Origin: Herpetosiphon aurantiacus DSM 785 | GTDB lineage: Bacteria; Chloroflexota; Chloroflexia; Chloroflexales; Herpetosiphonaceae | Length of the DNA stretch: 64,000 nucleotides | NCBI GenBank assembly: GCA_000018565.1 | Contig: CP000876.1 | Coordinates: forward strand, 124,001-188,000 | Direction of reading: 5' to 3' | In this document: positions 34,105-41,723 of the stretch, one piece after another | Layout: each line of letters starts with the position of its first letter | How positions within the stretch are numbered: position 1 is the first letter of the stretch | The notes under the pieces: generated by a model | The model's database searches: none | Told to the model about the DNA's origin: nothing | The model's input: the letters and a program-made list of their open reading frames with translations, nothing else | Translations under genes and position numbers: made by a program

Positions 34105-35355
34105 ATGACCGCTCACATGCTCCCGTCGCGCCGTCGGCGCAGCCCATTCGCGCGTATCGGAGGTCGTATGGTGGAGAATGATGGATTCAATGAGAACGGA
34201 GTGCCGGAGGAGAATAGCAATCTGGCTGAGGCCACGCCGGATGTGGCTTCCGCGCCCATGACTGCCGCGCCGATGGCCGAATTGCCCCCCATCACGGCAG
34301 TGATCCCACGGGCAGTCACGGCGATTGTGGAGCCGGTTGCGCAGCCGATGCTGGAGATACCCGCCGTTCCGGTGCAGCCCGTGGTCGTCAACCCTGCCGC
34401 GCCAGTCCAGCCGGATCGCCAGCGGGTCGAATCAATCACGCTGCGGCCCACTGAACCCAGCACGCCCCCTGCCGTGGGATTGGCCGCGCCGCTGGTTCAG
34501 CCCGAACGCCCACGCTATGCTGGCCCTCGCGTGCCGCGTGCGCGGTTGACCTCGCAAGCCTTTGCCCCGCATGCCGACCGTTGGGGAACCAATCACATGA
34601 CCGTCGTTGGTCGCGCCACCAATGATCCGGTGACCGTCGTGCGGCCAACCGCTGGTGGGGCGTTTAATCGCTACACCGTCGCCATTTACGATCAGGTGCA
34701 TGGCCATGATGATGTCCTACCGCAGATTTCCACGGTCGTCATGCTCGTCCCGCGTGATGCCGCCAGCCTCAATCTGGCCTTCCAGCCCGGACGCATGTTG
34801 ACCGTTAGTGGCCGCTTGGTGGTGCGCACCCACTTTGATGGCCGCTACGCCCGCACCAGTGAGTTTGGCGGCTTGTTCCAGACCCAACCCTATGTGTTGG
34901 TTGGGAGTGCGGCGCTCACGCGGGGTGATGCCAGCCGCCAGCAATACCTGATTGGTCAACTCTCAGGCACGGTCACGGGCGTGCTCAAGGAGCCAACCAG
35001 TCGTTTCCGCTTTGACCGCCAGCATGAACAGGTCGTGCTGATGCGCGTGACCGAAGCCTTTGATCGGCCACCGCCCGCCCGTGGTCAACGCATCGAGCAC
35101 CAGATTGTGCCGTTGCTCGTGCCGCTCGCGGTTGCCGAGACGCTGCCACAGTTGACCACAGGCATGCGCATCCAGAGCGAGGTCGAGCTGCACGTGCGCC
35201 ACCGGATTTTGGGCAATCACCACTTTGCGCTCACGGGTGTGCCCGATGAGGCCAAGAGCCAGCTGCGCCATCGCGAGCGCTGGACGCTGGTCGCCACATG
35301 GATGGAGGAACAGACCGTATGTCCACCCGCTTCCGACTCGTCGGACTTGTCATAA
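34105..35355 (+). CDS. SSB-like protein with two predicted OB folds
   Basis: 416 residues from ATG 34105 (AAGGAG six bases upstream). About 140 residues of Pro/Ala/Val-rich linker come first. Residues about 160-275 read MTVVGRATNDPVTVV, FNRYTVAIYD, STVVMLVPRDAASLNLAF and GRMLTVSGRLVVR, in the order of strands of single-stranded DNA-binding proteins. A second similar block follows (GTVTGVLKEPTSRFRFD ... VVLMRVTEAF ... GMRIQSEVELHVRHRIL). It probably coats transferred single-stranded DNA. The long N-terminal linker instead of the usual acidic C-tail is unusual. Confidence 0.6.
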   Translation: MTAHMLPSRRRRSPFARIGGRMVENDGFNENGVPEENSNLAEATPDVASAPMTAAPMAELPPITAVIPRAVTAIVEPVAQPMLEIPAVPVQPVVVNPAAPVQPDRQRVESITLRPTEPSTPPAVGLAAPLVQPERPRYAGPRVPRARLTSQAFAPHADRWGTNHMTVVGRATNDPVTVVRPTAGGAFNRYTVAIYDQVHGHDDVLPQISTVVMLVPRDAASLNLAFQPGRMLTVSGRLVVRTHFDGRYARTSEFGGLFQTQPYVLVGSAALTRGDASRQQYLIGQLSGTVTGVLKEPTSRFRFDRQHEQVVLMRVTEAFDRPPPARGQRIEHQIVPLLVPLAVAETLPQLTTGMRIQSEVELHVRHRILGNHHFALTGVPDEAKSQLRHRERWTLVATWMEEQTVCPPASDSSDLS

Positions 35356-36482
35356 TCGTTTTCTTGAGTGGTTGTGGAGGTCGCCCGCTTCCGGCGGCTT
35401 CCACCCATCCCATCACGGGCAAGCCGCAGTGGTGGTGTCCAACTCCGGTCATGGCAGGCGATCCGACCGCGATTGCCGCCATGCCGACGGTGACACCCTA
35501 CTATCACCGTGACCAGTTCATGCTTGGCCAAGACGTGCTCAGCAATGGGTTGCGCGTGACCGTGCATGGCATCACCAGCGGCGAGGAAGCGCCTGAAGCC
35601 ATTGGCGGGGGCCAGGTGCAGTGGGTCGATCTCGAACTCACCAGCGCGGTGTCGTTGCCGCTTGATCTGGCGGCGCAGGTCGTCATTCGTGAGGTCGAGC
35701 AGGAAGCAGGACAAGCGGCACGCGGCTGGTGGACAACCGACACCGCGACGCTGGCCACGACCGCGATTACCCTGCCCACGCGGCTGGAAGCAGGCATTTC
35801 ATGGCGCGGGTCGATTCCGATTCGTACCCCGATTGGTACGCCCGTGTTTGTCCTGATCTACCGCACGCCTGCCGATGCGCTGCTGCGGGAGCAGCCGACC
35901 GATGGCGTAATCGTGGTGCAGAATCGCCGCGACCCGACCTGTGCGGGCAATATCGCGCGGGTTCCCTTCCCGACCATGCCCGCAGGCGGTGGATCAGGTG
36001 CGCCGATTAACGGGACACCCATCGCCGTTCCACCAGGCACGAATCCACTCGTGGCTTACGCGGTCAGCAAGCTGGCATGGCCCTATGTCTGGGGTGGCGA
36101 AAGCGAGGCCGAAGGCGGCTTTGACTGTTCAGGGCTGATGTACGCCGCCTATGGCAGTGTCGGCCTGACGATTCCGCGCACCTCACAGGCGATGTGGCAG
36201 AGCGCCCAGCTGCAACGGATTGGCATCAGCGAGCTGCGACCGGGTGATCTGGTCTTTTTCCACACCGATAGCAGCCGCTTTAGCAGCCCGCCAACCCATG
36301 TGGGGATGTATATCGGTGATCTGAATGGCAATGGCACACCCGATTTAGTCCATGCCCTCAGTCCGGCGTGGGGTATTCGGATTGAGGATAACTGGCTCAC
36401 CAAGCCGTGGCTGGTGGCCCCATGGCCCGATGGCACGCCCCGTTTGTGGGGGGCTGGCTACTTTGTGAATCCGTATCGGTAG
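35319..36482 (+). CDS. NlpC/P60 lipoprotein, peptidoglycan hydrolase
   Basis: 387 residues. It starts inside the end of the SSB-like gene (37-base overlap) with GGAGGA nine bases before ATG 35319. The signal peptide ends in the lipobox LSGC, so the mature protein is lipid-anchored outside. Residues about 245-380 are an NlpC/P60 domain: WPYVWGGE, FDCSGLMYAAYG with the catalytic Cys, THVGMYIG with the catalytic His, and LVHALSP. These endopeptidases cut stem peptides. In a transfer operon it plays the VirB1-like part, opening the wall for the channel. Confidence 0.85.
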   Translation: MSTRFRLVGLVIIVFLSGCGGRPLPAASTHPITGKPQWWCPTPVMAGDPTAIAAMPTVTPYYHRDQFMLGQDVLSNGLRVTVHGITSGEEAPEAIGGGQVQWVDLELTSAVSLPLDLAAQVVIREVEQEAGQAARGWWTTDTATLATTAITLPTRLEAGISWRGSIPIRTPIGTPVFVLIYRTPADALLREQPTDGVIVVQNRRDPTCAGNIARVPFPTMPAGGGSGAPINGTPIAVPPGTNPLVAYAVSKLAWPYVWGGESEAEGGFDCSGLMYAAYGSVGLTIPRTSQAMWQSAQLQRIGISELRPGDLVFFHTDSSRFSSPPTHVGMYIGDLNGNGTPDLVHALSPAWGIRIEDNWLTKPWLVAPWPDGTPRLWGAGYFVNPYR

Positions 36483-36500
36483 TTAAAAAAGGAGTCTTGT

Positions 36501-37205
36501 ATGCGTTGGTTCTTAATCCTATGTATGATGCTACTCAGTCCGTTCATTGCCGCTGCCCAAACCACCCCGATCACCGTGCGGGTGCAGGATGCGGCGACGA
36601 TGCAGCCTGTGGCGGGCGTGGTGGTGACCTTTACGCCCGTCGGTGGCCACCCGATCACCGCGACGAGCGACGCGCAGGGCATGGCCGTGGTGGCCTTACC
36701 AGCGGATCGGCTGGTCGTGACCTTGGCCGCTGCCGATGGCCGCATGATGCCGTGGGAAGCACCCTATGCCGCAGGCTATCCCATGCAGTCGGTCGTAGGG
36801 TTGACGACCTTTACCGTGCAGATCGATGGAGCAACGCAGGTGGCCCATCACGCCCTCGACCAAGATTGGGCAGGCGGCCCGACCCAAGCCGATGACCCGA
36901 CCGCAGCCCTTGCGCCACCCGCCACCGGAACCGCCCTCGCCGCCCAAACCGTCACGGTAGAGGTAGCGCAGCTTCCCACCAGCGAGGCCGTGCCACCCAC
37001 CCGCACGCTGCCTGTCGCATCACCCACCAGCCTGCCGAGTCCGATGCCAACCAGCAGTCAGCCCGTGCTCGCCATCCTGCCCAGTAGCCCACCAACCCCA
37101 CCCGCCGCCCGCCCATGGACGCTCTGGCTGCCGATTCTGGTCATGGTTGGTGTGCTACTCCTCGCACTCTGGAGTTGGCGCGGGCGCACGGGGGTGCTGC
37201 GATGA
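36501..37205 (+). CDS. Secreted Ig-like protein with C-terminal membrane anchor
   Basis: 234 residues; AAGGAG seven bases before ATG 36501. A signal peptide (to IAAAQ) is followed by a carboxypeptidase-regulatory/CNA-B-type fold (about 20-110: VRVQDAATMQPVAGVVVTF, ATSDAQGMAVVALP). A Pro/Thr/Ser-rich stalk and one membrane helix (WLPILVMVGVLLLALWSW) with a basic tail follow. It is surface-exposed and probably helps cell contact or wall passage during transfer. Coupled to the next gene (ATGA). Confidence 0.6.
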   Translation: MRWFLILCMMLLSPFIAAAQTTPITVRVQDAATMQPVAGVVVTFTPVGGHPITATSDAQGMAVVALPADRLVVTLAAADGRMMPWEAPYAAGYPMQSVVGLTTFTVQIDGATQVAHHALDQDWAGGPTQADDPTAALAPPATGTALAAQTVTVEVAQLPTSEAVPPTRTLPVASPTSLPSPMPTSSQPVLAILPSSPPTPPAARPWTLWLPILVMVGVLLLALWSWRGRTGVLR

Positions 37206-38482
37206 TCCGGCGTGGACTGGTGCTACTTATGCTGCTGGTGTGTTGTAGAGCGCCAGCAGCCACCACCGCCCAAACGCCGACCAGCACCCCGTCCGCTGCG
37301 GCATGGGCGTTTGATACCCCGCGCACCTTGGGACGCGACAGTGGGGTGATTCGCGGCCTCGCGGTGGCACTCGACGACCACGGCTATGCCCATACCAGTT
37401 ATCTCCGCGCCAGCGAGTTTATGGCCGAAGCCAGTCACAGTGCCCTGATTGTCCAAGGGGTGACGCAGGCTGGCGACCGTTATGAACGGCGGTTGTGGCA
37501 GGGCGAACCGAGCGCTGGCCCGACCGCGATCACCGCCCGCTCAGGCCGCATTATCGTGGCCGCCACCCTTGCTGGAACCGTGCGGCTGTGGGAAAGTCGG
37601 GATAATGGGGTGACATGGAATGACATGGCAATTCCGGTAGCAGCGAGCGTTGCGCAACTCGCGATCCTGTCCGATGGCCGCGCGGTGCTGGTATTGCTCA
37701 CACGCACGGGGATGCAGTTTCACCTGACCATCGCGACCGAAACGAGCGCAGGCAGCGGAACGTGGCAACAGGCCAATCCCTTGTCTACGAGTCCGAGTGC
37801 GGTGCTGGCCGTGTGGCAGCGCGACGACGTGCGCACCGATCAAACAGGGTTGCCGCTGCTGGTCGTTGCGCAAGGCAAGGCGGGTGGGATACAACTTGCC
37901 ATAACGCAGAACGGCACAAGGTGGCAACCGCAGACCATCGCCAGTGCCACGCCGCATGCGCTGGCCCTGAGTGCCGTCGGGGATCGCATGGTTGTGGTGC
38001 ATGAGCAGTATGGGGTGCGGGTGCTGTGGTTGGCCAGTTCGACCGTGCACGAGGATTGGCAGGTGACGCGGTTGGCCACGCCGTCCTCAGTGATCGTCGA
38101 GGCCAATCCCCTGCTCCACGATCCGCAAACCGATATGGTGCTGCTGCTGACGACCTGCCGCTTTCCCGACCGTCCCTTTGGCAGCTACCGGGCGCAGCTC
38201 TGCCTGAGTCGGGTTCGCGTGGACGAGCTGCACCAGGCGAGCGCGTGGGAACGCCAGTGGGCCGAACCGTGGACACCCATCGCCATGGCACAACCCCATA
38301 CCGCGCAGGCCGGAGCGGTCGTCGTGACCCACGGCATGCAGGCCCATGTGGCATGGGTGGGGCAATTTATCCCCAGTGACTTTCTACATATTAATGCGAC
38401 GCAGGCAGGGTTTGTGACGACCAGTGAGGCGATGGCGACGACCGTGCGGATTCCGGCGTTGGCGCGGCTGGATGGGTCGTGA
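37202..38482 (+). CDS. Secreted sialidase/BNR-like beta-propeller protein
   Basis: 426 residues; ATG 37202 overlaps the previous stop. A signal peptide (MIRRGLVLLMLLVCC...) is followed by propeller-like repeats. One canonical Asp-box is visible (SRDNGVTW, about 134-141), with further AVALDDHGYAHTSY and HAWVGQF blades. Sialidase catalytic Arg triad is not evident, so it is probably a binding propeller rather than an enzyme. It is the last gene of the plus transfer operon. Confidence 0.6.
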   Translation: MIRRGLVLLMLLVCCRAPAATTAQTPTSTPSAAAWAFDTPRTLGRDSGVIRGLAVALDDHGYAHTSYLRASEFMAEASHSALIVQGVTQAGDRYERRLWQGEPSAGPTAITARSGRIIVAATLAGTVRLWESRDNGVTWNDMAIPVAASVAQLAILSDGRAVLVLLTRTGMQFHLTIATETSAGSGTWQQANPLSTSPSAVLAVWQRDDVRTDQTGLPLLVVAQGKAGGIQLAITQNGTRWQPQTIASATPHALALSAVGDRMVVVHEQYGVRVLWLASSTVHEDWQVTRLATPSSVIVEANPLLHDPQTDMVLLLTTCRFPDRPFGSYRAQLCLSRVRVDELHQASAWERQWAEPWTPIAMAQPHTAQAGAVVVTHGMQAHVAWVGQFIPSDFLHINATQAGFVTTSEAMATTVRIPALARLDGS

Positions 38483-38484
38483 TG

Positions 38485-38555
38485 AAGGAGTGAGTGAGTA
38501 GTGCTGCCGAAGGATTGATTGGTCGGATAATCAATCGTTTGGCGACATGCGTGGT
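38485..38555. repeat. Left copy of a ~70-bp direct repeat with inner hairpin
   Basis: AAGGAGTGAGTGAG at 38485 begins a stretch that recurs, diverged, at 41588-41658. Inside it, arms at 38506-38520 and 38529-38543 form an imperfect 15-base hairpin. It lies right after the plus transfer operon and may also end its transcript. Confidence 0.55.
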
Positions 38556-38685
38556 TTTCTGTGGCATAGGCCGACCGCCGCATGGCGCTCAAAAAATCGC
38601 GGGGGCGCAGCCACGCCCCATACCACCGCCGTCGTCCACTCCCCACGACCTCCAGCATCCAACCACATCCAACAGCAACCAGCAT

Positions 38686-41547
38686 TCAGGATGCAGCATG
38701 CAAAACATATGAACGAGGGGCTAAAAAACAACGAAATCCAGGGCAGTTGTAGACGTCGTCGTCGTCGGGACGACACCAGTCACGCGCCGCGCAAAGAATC
38801 TTTGTACTATTGTTGTAATATAAGCTACCACGCAGTACCATCCAATCGTTACTATCCGCAAGCACCTGCTGCCTATCGCCACCATTGTCCTGATACCGCA
38901 CGGCGGCCCATTCCCACAGGTTCCCAACGCTATCCAGCATACCACAAGCCGCTTGGCCCAGCAGCCCTAAACCCACTGATAGCGGTCGCCGTTCATCGCT
39001 CCAATCGTAGACCGCATGCTCCGGTGTGGCAGGCTGCTCGCCCCACGGATAGGTATGGCGCTGGCCATCGGCATTATACGCTGCTGCAACTTCCCATTCC
39101 GCCTCACTGGCCAACCGAATGCAATACCCCTGCGGCAGCCATGGCGTAAGCTGCTCGCTCAACCACTGACAATAGGCCATCGCTGCATACCCACTCACCC
39201 CATAAACAGGCTGATTCCGGTATTCCTGCTCGATTTGACCATTCCAACCCCATGGTTCTGTTCGGTTTGTTTCCTTTTTCCAAGCTAAGCCTTGCGTTGT
39301 CCACCATGCATCGTTGGTATAGCCGCCTGCCTCGATAAACGCCCGATATTGATCAACGGTCACCATAAATCGTCCGACCCAGTAGGATGGAAGTTCGACG
39401 GTTGTGGCTTGTTCATCTCCATCCCAACCACCAACCCGATAGCAGCCTGCGGGGATATACCGCCAATAATGAGTACCCTCGCGACCAAACTGGGTGGAAA
39501 GCTGGCAGGTTACCTGTTGCCATTGCTCGATACTCACCGGATAACGTGCATCACCCAAACCTGCCAAGAGTTCGGCACCCTTTTGCCGTTCACGCACCAA
39601 CAACGGCGCTGGCTCCATCGCTTGACCGTTATAATAGGCAAGCGCCGCTTGCGCATGGTCATAGTCTTCAAGCAGGTTAACCAGCCCCGCCCGCAACCGT
39701 CGCTGGATGCGATCCACCTTGATCTGCTTGCCATGCAGCAAGCCCCAATCACAATCCGCGCCTAACTCAGCGGCCAAAATCAGATCACGATACCAATCGT
39801 ATTGGTGCATCTCCCCCGCTTCATAGGCATCAGAATCAACCAACGTTGTCAGGAGTTGCTCAATTTTGGCACTGCCAAGCCTCGCTTTGGTCAGGCAGCC
39901 AACCCCTAAGAAGATCGGCTCACGCCAACGGTCATCACGACGTAAGGCCAACAATTGATCGAGCGATTCAGAAAACACCAAGTGGCGACCAGCGCTCTGT
40001 TCTTGCAAGGTTAAGTGGGCAAAGGCATAGACCATCCCCTCATCCTCGGGCTGAAGCAAGCCGCTGCATTGATCGATATAGGCAACACAGCGTTCTGCCG
40101 CTCGATAGGGATCAGCCACGTTGACGCGTGCAAAATACTCCATCAAGGCAATTTGAAGCTCGCGGCTTGGAATCCGCCCCCGCCCATCCGCTGACGTGGC
40201 GGTTAAATGCGCCTGATAACACAACCGATCCAACACCTGATCGCGCACCTCGTCGCCCGTAATCCGATCATCCCCAACCGCTTGCCCCAAATTCTGCCCA
40301 TTGCGACTGGTGGTATCCCACTCGCCCAAGAGTTGCTTCAGAATATCGTCGTACAAGCTATGGCGGTCACGCGGCAAGACACCCTTGCGAGCCAACACAA
40401 AGATCATCATGCTCAGCAACAACGGATTGTCGGCCATGTCCCGTAAGCGGCGGCGCTGGGGATCGCGCAACGCCTGCATCAACTGCGCACCATAACGTGC
40501 AATGGCCTCGTGCTCAATCACGCCCTTGGCGTGCAACAACGGAAACCATGTATTGATAAACTGGGTCATTTGGCCACCGCTCAGCGGAGCCAATTCGACC
40601 ATGGGCCACTGCGTGATCTGGCGATAGTCTTCTGTCCACGCCCGCGAGCGGCAGGTGATGAGGATACGAGCAGCATAGGCACTGGCAAACAACCGCACAA
40701 AGGTCAACAGCGAGCGACGATCAAGGCTCGCTGCGGTCGCCTCCAGTGGCACTTCATCCAAGCCATCAAAGACAAACAACACCGTCAGCGAACCTTTTAA
40801 CCCCGCCTTCAGCAGCTCGCGCGGCTGTTCAAGTCCATACTTAGTTTGCAGGTGCGCACACACCGCATCGAGCAACAGCCCAATGTTTGGTGTGTCGGTC
40901 AACCCTAAATCCTTCCCAATTAATGCGCCTGCCAAGGTTCGCAAGGACATGAACACGGGCAACACGCGCTGGTGATCATTCCAGCCCAGTAAGCCTGTAT
41001 GGTGGTTGATCTGGTCACGGCCACGTTGGGCCAAAGCCCACACGAGATGCTTGGCGAAGGTTGATTTCCCGCTCCCCGGCGGGCCACACAGCACGAGGTA
41101 GGGATGCGCTAAGACGGTTTCCGTGGCCAACTCAGCGCGAAACAACGCCAATTGACCAGACTGACTATCCTCAACGACCGCAAGCACGGCGTGATCGGGC
41201 AAACAGCGATCAGCACTCAGTTCCTTGGGAATTTTAAACCTGTGTTGCTGATATGCCTCGACTTCTTCCGCCGTGAGTGGCCGCAGCATCCGCTGCCGTC
41301 CCTGCACCGCTAGCATCATATAGGCGGATGCGAGGTCAATGCCTGACGCGAGATGCGACGAGCCAACCCCAACTACCCGCAAGGTATTGTGGCTTTTCGT
41401 CACCTGCTCCAAATAGGCCACTAAGCGTTGGCGCTCGGCATCTTCGGGTGGACGGCCATAGATGATCGTGCCAAGATTGACCCCCACCACGGGGCCGTAG
41501 AACTCAGAATCATCAGCGTTGACGGAACCATCAGTGCTATCAGCCAT
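38686..41547 (-). CDS. NACHT ATPase with N-terminal signalling motif and C-terminal FGE-sulfatase domain (copy 1)
   Basis: 953 residues. Start set at ATG 41547 (AGG eight bases upstream; sequence shared by all three copies) rather than GTG two codons earlier. Residues 14-31 carry the glycine motif ending GTIIYG that recurs in the caspase. The NACHT motor follows: Walker A GPPGSGKST at 155-163, Walker B VFDGLDEVP near 259-267, sensor-like ILITCRSRAW, then a helical region. Residues about 687-945 are an FGE-sulfatase/C-type-lectin fold (YWVGRFMVTVDQYRAFI, SEAEWEVAAAY, DSVGNLWEWA). Its end (bases 38728-38829) differs sharply from its paralogues. Read as an NLR-like receptor whose lectin-like end senses a ligand. 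Convergent with the transfer operon. Confidence 0.85.
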   Translation of the reverse strand: MADSTDGSVNADDSEFYGPVVGVNLGTIIYGRPPEDAERQRLVAYLEQVTKSHNTLRVVGVGSSHLASGIDLASAYMMLAVQGRQRMLRPLTAEEVEAYQQHRFKIPKELSADRCLPDHAVLAVVEDSQSGQLALFRAELATETVLAHPYLVLCGPPGSGKSTFAKHLVWALAQRGRDQINHHTGLLGWNDHQRVLPVFMSLRTLAGALIGKDLGLTDTPNIGLLLDAVCAHLQTKYGLEQPRELLKAGLKGSLTVLFVFDGLDEVPLEATAASLDRRSLLTFVRLFASAYAARILITCRSRAWTEDYRQITQWPMVELAPLSGGQMTQFINTWFPLLHAKGVIEHEAIARYGAQLMQALRDPQRRRLRDMADNPLLLSMMIFVLARKGVLPRDRHSLYDDILKQLLGEWDTTSRNGQNLGQAVGDDRITGDEVRDQVLDRLCYQAHLTATSADGRGRIPSRELQIALMEYFARVNVADPYRAAERCVAYIDQCSGLLQPEDEGMVYAFAHLTLQEQSAGRHLVFSESLDQLLALRRDDRWREPIFLGVGCLTKARLGSAKIEQLLTTLVDSDAYEAGEMHQYDWYRDLILAAELGADCDWGLLHGKQIKVDRIQRRLRAGLVNLLEDYDHAQAALAYYNGQAMEPAPLLVRERQKGAELLAGLGDARYPVSIEQWQQVTCQLSTQFGREGTHYWRYIPAGCYRVGGWDGDEQATTVELPSYWVGRFMVTVDQYRAFIEAGGYTNDAWWTTQGLAWKKETNRTEPWGWNGQIEQEYRNQPVYGVSGYAAMAYCQWLSEQLTPWLPQGYCIRLASEAEWEVAAAYNADGQRHTYPWGEQPATPEHAVYDWSDERRPLSVGLGLLGQAACGMLDSVGNLWEWAAVRYQDNGGDRQQVLADSNDWMVLRGSLYYNNSTKILCAARDWCRPDDDDVYNCPGFRCFLAPRSYVLHAAS

Positions 41548-41587
41548 CGTCACAACCTGCTTTCATGCGTGAGGCGATTCTCGGATA

Positions 41588-41658
41588 AAGGAGTGAGCGA
41601 GCAATTCCGCCGAACGATTGATTAGTGGGATAATCAATCGTTCGGCAGCGTTGGTTTC
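41588..41658. repeat. Right copy of the ~70-bp direct repeat with perfect 16-bp hairpin
   Basis: This stretch matches 38485-38555. Its inner arms 41609-41624 (GCCGAACGATTGATTA) and 41631-41646 are exact reverse complements with a six-base loop. Together the two copies bracket the first NACHT-FGE gene. It may mark cassette duplication or act as a terminator. The rest of 41548-41723 shows no gene. Confidence 0.65.
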
Positions 41659-41723
41659 TTGCTCGGTGTCACCTGGGATAGTACCCATCGATGCGATATA
41701 CAGGACAAAATAGGTTTCAGAAG

